Source: Cristatella mucedo (lineage: Eukaryota > Bryozoa > Phylactolaemata > Cristatellidae). Taken from it: a DNA stretch of 64,000 nt. The DNA is taken from the NCBI GenBank assembly GCA_009760855.2, contig WPIO01000030.1, positions 4,223,001-4,287,000 on the forward strand, read 5' to 3'. Under the pieces are notes generated by a model. The model was not told where the DNA came from, made no database searches, and saw only the letters and a list, made by a program, of their open reading frames with translations. The translations under genes and the position numbers were made by a program. Positions 1-11,799 of the stretch are shown piece by piece. How positions within the stretch are numbered: the first letter of the stretch is position 1; the number at the start of each line of letters is the position of its first letter.

Positions 1-122
1 GACGGCTATCACCACCGCTTGCAGTGGCGATAAAGGACCGCTCACCACAAGATTCGAACCCACGACCTCCGGGCCGAGGTCGTGAAAAGCAACCGCATTA
101 CCTAGTGAGCCATTACGGCTCC
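1..122 (-). mobile_element. tRNA-derived SINE (family SINE-B), cut by window edge
   Basis: Read on the - strand this begins with a tRNA-like head. It has an A-box-like stretch (taatggctcactaggtaatg) and a good B box (gggttcgaatc), followed by a SINE body with an actgcaagcggtggtgat segment. Similar copies lie at 8,300-8,425 (+) and 31,247-31,362 (-). The 3' end of the element runs off the window. It is not a functional tRNA, because no cloverleaf with an acceptor stem can be drawn. Confidence 0.65.
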
Positions 123-1924
123 TGCTGCTGGCGCTAGAAACGGCGCTGGCCAATCGGAGCGAGGCATTCCTGGGCACAGATGGCGGAGGCTCCTGTTAGA
201 TTAACGTCTGCGAAAGAGTTGATGATTAAACGTTGTTGACTTCAGTTGTGTTCTTAGTGCTCCAAGTCGTTTCCAGTTTAGCAATACGCGAACACACACA
301 CACACACACACACACACAACATAAGCACTAGCATTGTAGCCGGCCATTCGCGATTACTAATCGGGAGGGCTAGGACAGCTACAACCGCTAGGACAGCTAG
401 GTGTTGGTTTTTCGCCCAGCGATAGAGCACTCACACTTCGCGACCAATGTTTCAGGCTCGATCCAAGTCACAGGCAGATCTGTATTGCTCGCTAGGAAGC
501 TGAGTGAAAGCTGCCAAAAGAGGCGCCGTTGAGTGAACTGCTCTCTTAGTATATTTCATATTTGGTAACATAATTGTGCTGTACAATTAGTCTACCTACT
601 CCGAATAGGCGCTGCTCATGTTCATGGTACTAGTGAAAATCACGTAATTCATAATAGGATTTAAGGAGCTGAAAGTTTAAAAATAAACTCTCGTTCAAAT
701 ACTACTCATTTTTAACATTTATTTACATCATTTTAGTTTAGTCTCTTGTCATCGCCGAGCTTGACGACTTCATACGCTCGTTTAGAGTATATGGCGCGTC
801 GCTGTTTGCTTATCTCCAGACTATTTTTGCTGCATATCTCCTAGAAGAATCGCCGAGCTTCAAATGCTTTGTTCATTATCTTTCTCTTCGATCCCTTGTT
901 TGTATTGCGATGGCGACAGCTGTGCCTACGTCAACTTTCTAAAATTAGATGCTCGTTGGCTTAGTCCGTCGTCTCTTCCGTTGTTGTCTGTTTTACCTGT
1001 GAATAAATTTAAGCGCTTAGCTCTATTAAGATCGGAATCAATTGCTATCAAAAAAGGAACCATCGTTAAGAACTCATGGCTCCTTCTTCAGTCAATTGCT
1101 GCTGAGTAATTTGCAGAAAATGTGTTATAAGCTAGGTATCCAAAGGACAATCATTTCTTTAAACATGTTCACTAGTACATAAAAATAAAGACCTATAACT
1201 TTGCATTTTTCTCTAAATTGAATTTAATTTTTAATGCAATTTTTAACTTTAATTATGGAAGCCCAGTTCATCTTACAAATTCAAATAAATACACTGAGCT
1301 TTCTCACCATTCATAGGCAAAGGAAAGGAAATCCAACTTCCTTTTTGGGGTGCAAAATACTAAGTACATTCTTAATTATATAGGTAGGTGTTTTTTCAGG
1401 ATGGCTTCGATGACGTGACAACTCACCGAACAGATTAAAAGTCGTTGGGTTTCGCCGGGAAAACAGTCAAGGAAGCCCGCCCAGCAGCTGTCAGCCAGTT
1501 TGAGTTGAGCAAGTAGGCAAGCTTAGTGACTCAGTCCTGGTCAGCCTCACACCAAAGAGGAATGTTGTGTCCCATGTAAGTTTTACCTGCGTCCCGACAC
1601 CCTTTGCTCAGTTAGATGAGTTGCCCTTTGTGTGCGTGCGGTTTCAAGCGTGTACGCCATGACTAGCTAGCCGACATGGTTCTTTATCAGCATTAGAAAA
1701 CCAATCATTGAATAGATAGGGCCTTTTGGAGCACTCAAAAAACTTATAATAACTATTAATATTAATATTCTTAATAATCGTAATAAACCAAGCAATACTT
1801 ACCTGCCGCTCAACCTAAGTTGGTGCTCACCTCTCAGTTTGCCGTCCGCCTGATCGGACCTATTTTTTTCTTTTTCAGCCGTACCAAATAAATGGTGCAG
1901 AATCTGACACCATATAGTATTTTC
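123..1924. other. Unassigned, mostly AT-rich intergenic DNA
   Basis: I see no supported gene here. A (CA)n microsatellite lies near 291-319. A weak tRNA-SINE-like stretch (cagcgatagagcactcac, then ggctcgatcc) lies at about 405-520. An open frame of 81 codons at 864-1109 has no recognisable domain and I do not call it. The stretch 1,735-1,800 is a run of aat/att trinucleotides. Confidence 0.5.
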
Positions 1925-3292
1925 AGAAGGGAAGTCTATGAAAGGAAAATCTTTGATACTATCGATCACTAAGTTCTTCTTGAGCGCCTCTCATCCTACC
2001 TGGGCATCACTGGCACTGCTCTGCAATCGTTCAGGTCCTATTTCAGTGGGAGACTCCAAAGTATTGATATGAATGAACGAAAACATCCAAACTACCTCTG
2101 AAAAATTGAGTACCTCTGGGCTCCGTGGTAGGTCCGGTCATTTTCACGGTTTACATTCTCCCACTTACCGATGTGACTGCCAAGCACAATCTAGGCTTTC
2201 ACTTCTATGCGGATGACACTCAGTTGTACCTTTGCTTTGATCACCTTTGAGCACCTCGAATTTTCTTAACTCCCTTGCTGCGTGTATTGATAACATCCAG
2301 ACATGGATGGCAGCAAATTTTCTTAAATTAAATGATGATAAAACTAACTTATTATCTATGGGCAAACCCAGTGTGACTCCGAAAATGGAAAGGCTAATGC
2401 TTAAAATTGGCTCTGCCAGCATATCTCTTGTTAAATCAGCTCGAAATCTGCGTGTCATGTTCCAAAGTAACCTTTCGTTAGAGACCACGCTAGCTCCACA
2501 ATCAAGTCTGCCTACTTTCAGATACATAAAATTTCTGAAATTCGGGATTGTTTAGATAAGGATACCGCGTCTAAGTTGGACCACTCATTTGTGACATCCC
2601 GTCTTGACTTCTGTAACTCACTGCTTGCTGGCCTACCGGCATGTGCAATCAAACGCTTACAGCTGGTGCAAAACTCTGCAGCTAGGCTTGTCTTTCGTGA
2701 GCGTCGTAGTTGCCACATCACACCACTTCTGGCCGACCTGCTCTGGCTACCAGTCAAGCAACGGATCAAATTCAAGGTTTTTTCGCTCACTTTTAGTTCA
2801 CTTCATTCTTTGGCTCCGGCCTATCTTTCAGATCTACTCCCCCACCGGGCCAAGCATCGTACCACTCACTTTCCGGAATTCAGCAGCTTACCAATACCTC
2901 GTAGAAACCTCAAATTTTTTGGAGACTGTGGATTTAGCTCGTATGCTTCCAAAGCCTGAAACTCACTCCCGACTTGCGTCACAACATCCCTTGACTTGAC
3001 CACATTTAAAAGAAATTAAAACGACACCTATTTAGGACAGCATTTAGTGGGTCCCTGTGATTCGTCCTTGATGTGCTTATGCGTGCTGACACTGTACATG
3101 CTGCCACTAACCACACTTGAATGCTGACCCTGTGCATGTCACCCCTAACCATGTTACTCATGTTGTTTATCAAGCATGATATTACTCACCATTCGATCGT
3201 GTTTCCTTTGCAGCAAATGTAAATCGCCTAGTAAGAGATTGAGTTTTCTCAGGGAGCTTTATCAAGTTAATTATTATTAAAATTCTTATTAA
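1925..3292 (+). mobile_element. LINE-A copy (L2/CR1 group), 5'-truncated, RT C-terminal half and 3' UTR
   Basis: The nucleotide sequence parallels the longer LINE-A copy at 18.6-21.3 kb from the RT palm (near the DAIDHK region) to the 3' tail. The translated fragments show the C-terminal signature of L2/CR1 elements: LDFCNSLLAGLP, AARLVFRERRSCHITPLL, then LLWLPVKQRIKFKVF. The copy is broken by frameshifts and stops, for example the open pieces 2247-2555 and 2576-2959. The 3' end is the family's agagatt..ttctc..ggg tail followed by tta/att repeats at about 3,215-3,290. Confidence 0.85.
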
Positions 3293-4259
3293 CTCATGCT
3301 GTTAAAAGTGATGAGCTCTGACTTTGCCACCGACTCAGAAGGTATAGAGGTATAGGGACCTCTAACGCATTGTGACATTAGCCACGCCCTTCATCTCATC
3401 TTGCTTACCACTATGTGACCCTGGCCGCCGCTGCCGTCCAATTTGCAGGTCGACAAGGATCTTGAACTCCTAGCGGGAGAACTAGGGCACACTATGTCAA
3501 TCTGCTCTATTTCACAGATTTTGCCTCTGCGAGAGTGTTCAATGTTTGCCATCAGCTGGAAATTTGTCATGGAACACCACTCGCTGCTTGCATTTTGCTA
3601 TCAAAAATGTAGCCGATTGAGTGCAAAGCAATGACTTTCACTCCAGAGATGTCGGCACGAATTATTCGTCGCTCATTTTACTCGATCTACGTTCAATTCC
3701 TGAGGTAATTTTTTTTATCTCACCTATTCAATTTACCGTTGCTTCATTGCAGGACATAAAGGGTTCAACCTAGAGGCCTAGCTGACAGTAATGAACAAAC
3801 CGACCACTCTTTTTGTTTAAACTGACGTTAAATGCTCTGCATGCCACCTGTCTTCTCGAACACAGCCGAGGGTAGACACTACGGCTGCCGTCGCCACCAC
3901 CAAAGAAGACCTTCGCATTCCATTAGAGAGTCAGCACAGCACATGAAGCTTGCCAGTTCTCATGTCCTACAAGTTTTATGCCGCCGCCAACCGGTCTCAC
4001 CCCTACTTCGGGAGACGCTGCAGTGTACTCCCAAGCCTGCTTTTCAGAAGCGCGAGAGCATGACTTTTGGGGCTGCCTCTTCTCAGTGGCTGAGCCTTTT
4101 CTCAGTGCTGTGCCGCCGAACAGAGCTGCCAGGGAAACCCGCTGAGCTCTTTTTCAATTGGGCGAAGCTTAACTCGACCCGTCAGCCGCCTCGACCTGCC
4201 GACCCATCGGCGACCTTAAAATTACTGCCTCGAACGATGTAGCTTGTAATCGGGTCTGT
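3293..4259. other. Unassigned stretch
   Basis: There is no recognisable gene. An open frame of 136 codons (3832-4242, +) is Arg/Pro/Ser-rich and matches nothing I know. It adjoins the gag-like fossil that follows, so it may be part of the same old element. That is a guess from position only. Confidence 0.4.
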
Positions 4260-4640
4260 TTGCTTGCGTTTTTCGCCTGATCGTTGTCGGCGAACTCTGC
4301 CGCTGGGCCGATAGAGGAGAAGCTGCAGCTGGCCAATCATTCAACGGTTTCGCCTGTGAAGCTGCTGTCATAAATGGCTAGAATGTGTCTCAGCGGTAGT
4401 TGTTCAATGTCTGGAAAACCCTGCAGGATCGCTTCGCATAGTTAGTCGTAGATGATGGTCTTCTGGAAGATAGATGATAGACCCGCAAAACGTGTTAGAT
4501 CGCGGGCCTGCTCATCGGGGTTCGACGTGAGGTGGAATTTAGTCCGCTGGTCGTCGATGTGTGGGAACTAAAAACACCCCTCGACGCATCTGACCAAAGT
4601 GTCTCCGAAAAAATTCCGGATACCAAACTAGGGGGTAGGA
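4260..4640 (-). mobile_element. Possible Ty3/Gypsy-type gag fossil fragment
   Basis: On the - strand, conceptual translation contains a stretch resembling the capsid N-terminal region of Gypsy-type gag proteins. It has an aromatic/acidic start, then HIDDQRTKFHL followed by an acidic RDLTRF segment, which is a common gag pattern. No LTRs, protease or polymerase are seen next to it. It is old and broken, with a few interruptions. The assignment is tentative because gag is weakly conserved. Confidence 0.4.
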
Positions 4641-5584
4641 CTGTTGTTAAGTAACCGTAGCGATTTTATATTCGTTTCAGCGTCTGAGGTCATCAGTTCA
4701 TTCGGTCCAATCGCTACGGTGCTTTATCAGACCGATACGACAGTCAGAAGTCACGGTCGAACGAGCTCCGGGAGCGAACAAGTGCGACGAACCACGTCGC
4801 AAGAAATAAATTTTACTGACTGAGAAAAGCAACGCGAGTTGGTCAATCAAGGGCAGCGTGAAAGGCTGCGGATACACGAAGCTGAATTATTGCACCCACT
4901 GTAACCCAATTCATTGACCCTCAAATATTTATCAAAAGTCCCAGCCATAACTGCACATCGAAGAGGCCAGGTAGTAATCCGATATCAAAGGAATGTCGCC
5001 CAAATCGAAGGCCGTAATTCAGTGGTTCACCCATCAGCATACATTAGCATTCAAGGGCTATAACATGGCCAAGGCATGAACCTTAAGACACACACATGAG
5101 ACAGCAGACACCGTCCTCGGCTCGATGTCACAAGTAATGCATGCTCTTGAGGCGACGCAGTGCATGCAAATCTAGCATCGAGTTATGCGAGTGCTCGGCA
5201 CGTGTTACTCACTGCGCCGAGCAGTGCCACGCCCAGACTCTTGCATCCTTCCGCTGCATACGAGCTACCAGCATAGAAACTCAGCAGGCATCTCAAGGAA
5301 TAACATTGTAAGAAATGTCTCCGTGACTGATAAAATAAATATCAATACCCTAGCAGCTGTGAGATGGCCAACTGAGTACCAGGCAGCCGTTGAAATGTTA
5401 GCGTTCTGCTGAGCCAGATTACGTCCGCTGAGATATTATTCGCGGTCCCTAAATGAAAAACGGCTTGAAACCGGTTACGCTATAATCTAGTAGCTTATGG
5501 GCGTAAAAAACCACAGGAAATATTGTGCTGCATTACAAAGCGGACCTGAATGTGTGCTGACCTAGTAGTAAGCGCAGCCTCGCT
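4641..5584. other. Unassigned stretch
   Basis: I see no gene, RNA or clear repeat. Base composition is moderate. A 75-codon open frame at 5185-5412 has no recognisable feature. Confidence 0.4.
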
Positions 5585-5989
5585 GGCGAGCCCGGCCCTA
5601 CTACTTCAAGGTTCTGTCACTTTTAGGTCCCTTCATTCTCTAACTCCAGCCTACCTATCGGAACTAATCCCCTGCAGGGCAAAGAATCGTAAAAACCGCT
5701 GTTTTGAATTGAATCGTTTAGCCATGCATTGTGCGAACCTCCAAACCATCGGAGATCGTGCCTTTAGCTCGTATGCTCCCAAAGCCTGGAACTCACTACC
5801 GACGCAAGTCACGACGTCCCCTGACATGAAATTTAAAATGAAGCTTAAAACACACATGTTTGTTCCAGAATTTAGTGGGTCTTTTTGATTGGTCTTTCGT
5901 GTGCATAAGCCTGCTTACACCGTGCCTGCTGCTTGCGGATGTTACCACCAAACATTTGGTAATGCTTGAAATGCAGCATCTGTGAAGTG

Positions 5990-6065
<76 letters not shown>

Positions 6066-6115
6066 CAGTTCTCGGAGGGCACCATAAAAATATACTATTA
6101 TTATTATTATTACTA
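5585..6115 (+). mobile_element. LINE-A 3' end, tail interrupted by (GA)n
   Basis: This copy carries the last part of the LINE-A reverse transcriptase protein (SLTPAYLSELIP, then AFSSYAPKAWNSLPTQV), followed by the 3' UTR. The family tail motif is present on both sides of a (GA)n microsatellite at 5,992-6,063. Left of it is aagtgcc and right of it is cagttctcggagggc, then a tta/att run. It is a 5'-truncated, dead copy. Confidence 0.85.
5992..6063. repeat. (GA)n microsatellite inside LINE-A tail
   Basis: A pure run of about 36 GA dinucleotides. In other LINE-A copies this position reads tagaaagagatt, so the array apparently grew from that purine stretch. The open frames across it on both strands are repeat artefacts. 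Confidence 0.95.
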
Positions 6116-7531
6116 TTGGGCGAGTACTCCATAACGACCTGGGTCGTCGAGTGCTGGAATCTTATTTACTCAGTTTCTTTCTGTTTTAGACCTTGTAACA
6201 GAGGCGTCCGTACAGCATTAATAGCACAAAGCTCTCGGGCTCCTTCTTCAGTCTCTTTCTCTTCCCGAGTTTGTCACATGAAATTTGTTCCGTTGAGTTT
6301 CCGCGGTGTCACAACGAGAGGCCTCCGTCGTTGCTTGCTCTTCTTGTTGTCTGCGATGCTGCAGCGCATTTGCAGCACTTTTAAGGCTTCGCGTTATTGA
6401 TCTGCACGTCTTACTTACTCACGCGCATACTTCAAGAAGCTCAATAACATTGCACCTAGGAAAACTACTAATTTCAGTGTCCGAAGGCAGGTGACGTGTA
6501 GTTCAGGCACAAAGATATGCGACTTCCCTGTTAGTGCACTATGGGATGTATCCCATAGTAATGTTGGCGGCTGTGGTGCCGGGAAAGTCGGCGGGCGAGG
6601 CCGGGAATTAAAGGAACGGACCAGTCGGGGAATCCGAGGAGAGGCAAGATGTTGTCATAAGCATCCTTAATGATGCCCATAACTCAAACTGTAAACCGAC
6701 AAAGTGATCCACTCTAACTGGACTTTACAGAAGGGAAGAGATTCCTAATAGTTATTAATACTATTGTCTCTAGCATGACTGCCTCAGGGATGCGACTTGG
6801 CAACGGAGCAGAAACAAGCGTCATCTGTCACTACCCGACTTGGGCAGCTTCCATGACCTGTAACATTCCTGCCTATTGTCGAACGTTCAGGTATCTAAGC
6901 AGCAGCTATGTGCGGCAGCACGCCTCCCGCGCTCTCGAGGCCCCGGTAATTGTTAGTACCGCTATAATCTATAATCGTGGCCGAAGGCGTAATTAAGTGA
7001 TCTAAACAAGCTACGCAGTCGTACGAAGCATTCAGCCACGAAGTTTGTACGACTGCAGCGTATCCATGAACATTGCCAGATCAGTTTGCGCAGACCAGGG
7101 CCTGCCCCGCGGTCGGAGGCGGTACGAACGCAGCGGACATCCCGCGACGTATTAAAGCGAGCCCACTTTTTTACCCAGTGCTGTACAGCGTCGTGGCGCC
7201 CCGATAATGGGTATTTATTAATTGATAAAGCTGGAATAGTGTGATAGGTATGGAGGCCGCTGCGAACAATGTTGGGCTATTTCCTGCTGCCAAGCTGTGC
7301 TGCTCAACTTGATACCAAGTTTTATTTCCTTGATTTGCTGATGTGTACTTTATTGCATGCAGCGCATACATTTTATCAGATTATGCAGTCGCCTGACTTG
7401 CCTACTTCTGACTTGCCAACTTCAAAACTGACGACGCGTCTAGAGTCCGGCATAAATGCATCATATTATTACCCTGGTATTCCTAATTTTCCCGAAATGA
7501 TTGTGGCTGATATACATACATAATGTGTGTG

Positions 7532-7580
<49 letters not shown>

Positions 7581-8299
7581 ACGTGTATACGTGTGTAATT
7601 AATTTGTACTGGACGCTAAGACAATGTAATCTCCGTCCAGGCGCTTTAGACATTCATTTGGTTGTCTCCTTCCTGTGAATTTTCTGCCCGACTTTTTTCG
7701 GGAGTGCTTGCTCTCGTGCTGAGGACAGAATTACCGATAATTTATCGCAAAAATACATTGGCTTGTTTCTTTGGTGGGGGCCATGTCTGTTGTGCTCTAT
7801 GCATTAAATTTCTCCAATAGCTCATGTGCCCGGATTTGAAGTTCTAGTTTCACTGGATGTCTCGCTGGTGGTATTCAGATTTAAGCACCTGTGGCTACGT
7901 ATTATGGGAAAGGCGTAAGTCTGAAGCCGCTATGCACTTCTGTTATAAAATACCCGTGTCAGCTTAATTAAGGTTTTGTCTGTGACACGATAGCGTTGGC
8001 TTGAGAAAAATTGCCACTTCTGTGGTTTAACTAGTAATCAGATTCATATTGTGAGCTTTTTTGACACCTACTATGCGATTGGTTCTTGTAATCGATGATG
8101 TGCCGTTATATAGAATTAAGCCTCGTACGTTGTGACCAGCTTTGAGTACTTGATATGAGCTACATGTATATACCCCCTGACTGTACTTGCTGACGTGAGT
8201 GCTCACTATCCCTTTACCAGGCATGTCATGGATTGCTGCAGGTCTTGCTTTCGTCTATGCTCCTAAGAGGCCTACCTGTTTGCAAGGCTTTTACCCCCG
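6116..8299. other. Unassigned intergenic DNA with a (GT)n tract
   Basis: No supported gene. A (GT)n microsatellite of about 55 bp with one interruption lies at 7,524-7,578. A small perfect hairpin (actatggga / tcccatagt, 4-nt loop) lies at about 6,538-6,559. The open frames here are short and have no recognisable domains. Confidence 0.45.
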
Positions 8300-8425
8300 T
8301 TTGTACATGTAAGGTACTTGCTCTTCACGACCCAGGTCACGGGTTCGAGCCCTGAAGTGGGTGCTCCTTTATTACTCACTGCAAGCTGTGGTGAGAGCCG
8401 TTACGGCTCTGATGCTGCTTTACAA
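8300..8425 (+). mobile_element. tRNA-derived SINE-B copy with 3' hairpin
   Basis: The B box is cacgggttcgagccct at about 8,337-8,352. The body reads tactcactgcaagctgtgg. The 3' end carries a hairpin-forming gagccgttacggctc at about 8,394-8,408, followed by gatgctgctttacaaat. The same 3' hairpin is partly preserved at 40,990-41,027 (-). The tRNA-like head is partly decayed. Confidence 0.65.
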
Positions 8426-8529
8426 ATGAGGCAGTAGAATGAGCTAACCTTTTTTGGATGTCTGTAAAGGGTACCTTGATCCAGCTCTGTTTTACCAAGC
8501 TGTGCACTAAATAATATTTCACATTATAG

Positions 8530-8950
8530 TATAATAATAGTCTAATACTAATAATAACAATACATTTGATGTAGCACCTTCAGAGAACCCAATCTCCTTC
8601 TAGCCACTTTTCATCTGCTGCAATAGAAACACAATCGAATGGTTTGTGTGCATGCTCATTGACAACAAGTATAACATGGTCAGAGGTGACATGCACAGGG
8701 TTAGGATGCAAAGATGGTTAGGTGACAGCATGCAGTGTCAGCATGCATAAGCACACACAGGACGAATCACATGGACCCACTAAATGCTGTGATAAATAGA
8801 TGCGCTTTAGCGTATTTTTAAATGTGGTCAAGTCAGGGGATGTCATGACATCATTTGGGAGTGAGTTCCAGGCTTTGGAAGCATACAAACTAAAGGCGCA
8901 GTCTCCTAAGGATTTGAGGTTCGTAGAAATATATGTAAATGATTGGATTT
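8530..8950 (-). mobile_element. LINE-A 3' end fragment
   Basis: This is the reverse complement of the LINE-A 3' region. The trinucleotide tail (aataataaca) and the complement of the tail motif (tcagagaacccaatctcc) lie at the left. The RT C-terminal coding end lies to the right, where the complement encodes the 'SYASKAWNSLPN' type segment. The copy is 5'-truncated and not functional. Confidence 0.85.
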
Positions 8951-9862
8951 CGAAAAGTGGTGGTATACAGGAGATGTCGATGTGTGGTCGTGTGCTCAGG
9001 TTCTAGGTTACCATAGCTGTTTTAAAACATTTGTTAAGGCTCCCTTAAGAACACAGGCATTAGGAATAGACTGCCAGACGCATGGTCATATGCATGCATT
9101 GCATTTGCTATTAGTTATGTGCATTAGTGATACACACGTTAGGAAGTAGTGATTGTTATCCCATTTGCCTGCAGCAAATACTTGTATAACAAGTCAGTAG
9201 ATATATTTTATAATAAACAGCAGGTAAGACACTTCCATCTGCCTATTCATCTTTTAGAGTTAAGCATTTAGTGCAAGATGCTTCGTCTGGTAGCGATTAA
9301 CGGTGTTTCCTGAATTCAAAAATGTATAGTGGTTCAATTATAACGGATGCACCTGATTGTTATAGCAAGCTGAATTGAGTTGATTGATCATCCAGCCAGA
9401 TATGGAACAAACTGTCGATGGTTTTGATGATCAATCTGAACCCTTCTTGTGCTCTGCAGATAGTTAGTGGACTATAAGCAGCACTGCAAGCTTGTAGTCT
9501 GTCGATATTGCTCAGGTTTTCTTCTATGTCTATTGTCTTTTTGATTGCTGAGTGAATATAAAAGGATTTTGCCTCCATTTTTGTTTTGCAGTCGGATGCA
9601 AAGTGGATTAAGTACGACAGTTATCGACCAGAAACTATCTGTTTTCTTACTACATCTGTTCCACTCACTTCTAATGGGGCTGAAATACTGTTTAGTACTT
9701 GTTTGGGGTTGCATTTAAGTTTCTCAATTTTGTCCTACCTTTCTGGGTCGGGACTAAAAATGTCGATTCTGTATTGAGCAATGTGGTCTTTTCGGCATGT
9801 GTGCTTCTCATTGCATTGTTTGTATTTTGACGTTTCCAGGGAATAACTTCCTTGCCGAATGC
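8951..9862. other. Intergenic DNA upstream of STK19, presumably including its promoter
   Basis: No gene and no clear TATA box are visible. The segment just before the STK19 start is TTG/TTT-rich and contains gtttccag at about 9,832-9,839. That could be a 3' splice site for a 5'-UTR exon, but this is unproven. Confidence 0.4.
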
Positions 9863-9863
9863 G

Positions 9864-9875
9864 ATGGATGACTAG
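9864..9875 (+). promoter_or_regulatory. Minimal uORF in the STK19 leader
   Basis: ATG GAT GAC TAG is a three-codon upstream reading frame ending 17 bases before the STK19 start codon. If this stretch is transcribed, it would be read before the main start and could damp translation. That effect is inferred from general knowledge of uORFs. Confidence 0.4.
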
Positions 9876-9892
9876 CAGTAACAGTAGCCAAG

Positions 9893-10270
9893 ATGAGCAC
9901 TGCAAGTACATACGGCAAACGTAAGAGGCAGTCTGCTCCAAGCACTAACTACTCTTCAGCCGGAGCCAAGAGGTCTCGTGAGAATGATATTTTTTACCTG
10001 CTCAGTGGCCTGCATGAAGAAGCCAGATCGCAGCCTCCAACCGATGTGATATCTGCGATGGCCTGCATCATCAGCCTCGCTTTATGGGCCAAGCTGGAAG
10101 CATCTTCGATTCCTACGGTCGTCTTACGACATCAGCTGTATGCATTTCTTAGTGACCGATCTCAGGTTGACCGTGAAGTGAGTCAGCTAATTTCGGAGCA
10201 TGTGCTGGTCCAAGTTCAAATTGATCGCGACACGTACGGTCTAATTTACGTCAAAGACTTTGTCAGAACT
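9893..10270 (+). CDS. STK19: STK19 exon 1 (coding)
   Basis: The exon has 126 codons and ends in phase 0 after ...DFVRT at a consensus donor (gtgagt). It holds the basic N-terminus and the first winged-helix region. The open frame continues 31 codons into the intron before a stop, so exon 1 alone mimics a 156-codon gene. The matching second half shows that splicing is needed. Confidence 0.9.
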
Positions 10271-10822
10271 GTGAGTAGTTACTGTCGCGCTTTTGTTGCG
10301 CTCGTTAACAAGCATCCCAAAGGGTCTCAGTGGATCTGGCTCTCAACAGAGAACCTCGGTTAAAGGTTTCATTCTTATCTGTTTTCGTAGGCTGGACAGA
10401 GTTTGCAAATGAATAATGTGGCAAGTGGCTTGCGTGACAAGTTCATATCAGCAATAGAAATGGGTCACGTTGAAGTGAGCATGCGAAGAGATCGATTGCA
10501 ACAACTCTGCAACCTGTCGGATGCAGACATAAGTACGTTCGTGCGCTGCGGTTTGCTTGCCATACGCGATGCGCACACCGTCTGGCTCTCTATTCCTAAT
10601 GCCTATGTTCTTACTCGAGCCTTGACGGATGGTCGGCAAGCTGTCTTGGATGCCGTTCGACGGACGAAGTTTAAGGAGTTGCTGCTCAGTGAGCTGCTCA
10701 AGAAACGTCTTCCCAAGGGTGTATCGATTGGCATTCAGTATTGCTTATTGGACCTTATCGGCAGTGAAACACTGACGTTTGTAGAAACAACGTCAGGACC
10801 CATGTTGCGTGCTGCAGGCTAA
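9893..10822 (+). CDS. STK19: STK19 (winged-helix repair factor), complete, two exons
   Basis: Joined exons 9,893-10,270 and 10,391-10,822 give 269 codons; the human repair-active form is 254 residues. STK19 was once called a kinase. It is now known as a nuclear protein of three winged-helix domains that binds DNA and helps position TFIIH during transcription-coupled nucleotide excision repair. The family identity rests on several blocks: SDRSQVDREVSQLI, then DTYGLIYVKDFVRT, then GRQAVLDAVRRTKFKELLL, and the C-terminal LLDLIGSETL with TTSGPMLR. All line up with human STK19 in order. The N-terminus has basic clusters (GKRKRQS and AKRSRE) that suit nuclear import. The start is the first ATG after an in-frame TGA at 9,869-9,871. 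An ATTAAA lies at 10,870-10,875, 47 bases past the stop. No kinase motifs are present, which fits the revised function. No frameshift is seen and the gene looks functional. Confidence 0.93.
10391..10822 (+). CDS. STK19: STK19 exon 2 (coding, terminal)
   Basis: The exon follows a pyrimidine-rich acceptor (ctgttttcgtag) and begins in phase 0 with codons for AGQSLQMNN. It carries 143 codons plus the stop, covering the second and third winged-helix regions and the conserved C-terminus (TTSG.MLR). The 120-bp intron is short compared with the PXK introns in this window. Confidence 0.9.
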   Translation, partial: AGQSLQMNNVASGLRDKFISAIEMGHVEVSMRRDRLQQLCNLSDADISTFVRCGLLAIRDAHTVWLSIPNAYVLTRALTDGRQAVLDAVRRTKFKELLLSELLKKRLPKGVSIGIQYCLLDLIGSETLTFVETTSGPMLRAAG

Positions 10823-10869
10823 GTTGGATAGTTTGGCTAGTGTGTTTGGCTATGAACTAGACAATTGCT

Positions 10870-10875
10870 ATTAAA
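10870..10875 (+). terminator. Candidate polyadenylation signal of STK19
   Basis: ATTAAA, the commonest variant of AATAAA, lies 47 bases after the STK19 stop. A T-rich stretch follows within about 25 bases (tgccttttttcc), as expected for a downstream element. The call rests on motif and position only. Confidence 0.5.
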
Positions 10876-11799
10876 AGAATGTTTCCGTCTGCCTTTTTTC
10901 CAACTTTGGTTTCGTATGCATGCTAACTGTATTGCATCTATAGGGAATCATTGTAATGCACTGGCGCTGTGAGAATAGGTTGCCGGATCTCTTAGATTCA
11001 GAATCATATATTAATGCTTCCTCCACACCGGCGTCTTGATCGAGTGTTTTCAAATTTCGAGGCCCTCCAATTGTATAAGGAAGTCATATGATTGTATCGT
11101 AAAGCTGTGCGAATGCTGCTGCCTCAGATATGCTTTGCCTGTATGATCAATTGTACAATGAATAATGGTGTTTGAAGCAGTAGAAAGTCTTGAGTCTGAA
11201 AAGAGTCTTCTTTAGATGTGAGGACGAGTGCTTTTGTTCGGGATAGGGATCCCCCACCCCGAACTGTCTTAATTTGGCTATCGCCGTGTCTGGGCTGCAT
11301 CGGGCGGTTTTCCTTCAATTATTGGTTGTCTCCCCTCGAGCAGGGCATCCCTGTGCACTTTACTCAGTTAGAAACCGGCTCTCCTTGTCTTCGACACCCA
11401 GGCAGTTGCAGCTTGGTTTGTTCTCCACTGTGTCGTGGAGCGGGAGGGGGGGAGGAAAGCAAGATGCCTGCACACCATGTGTTTAAGCATACGCGATGAT
11501 AGCAGGTGCCCGAGTGGGTTTGTGCTTAAGCCCATGTGAGGGCATCCCTGCCGCAAAGCCAGCTTAGGGGAAATGAGGGTGCCCTCAACCACTTAAATTC
11601 TTATTCCTAATGCCTGTGCTGTCAAAGGCATTATTACTGAGCATGAAGTGCAAGTGCAGAGCGACCGACCGGGAAGTGACCTGCTTTGCCGTACCGGCGA
11701 GTAATGCCTTGGCTTGGTCACTTTGCACGTACTGCTCAGCTCTCCCAACAATCGAGTCAGATGCAGCAGCAGCTCATCATCGTGGCAGCTGCCGTGCAC
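10876..11799. other. Unassigned intergenic DNA
   Basis: No supported gene. Short overlapping open frames on both strands at 11.2-11.9 kb have no recognisable domain and shadow each other. Composition rises towards GC-rich from about 11.2 kb. Confidence 0.4.

Noticed and set aside
5872-6400. Open frames with long (RE)n or (LS)n runs
   Set aside because: They are translations of the (GA)n microsatellite.
9893-10822. Protein kinase function for STK19
   Set aside because: No kinase motifs (glycine loop, HRD, DFG) are present, and the family is now known as winged-helix repair factors.
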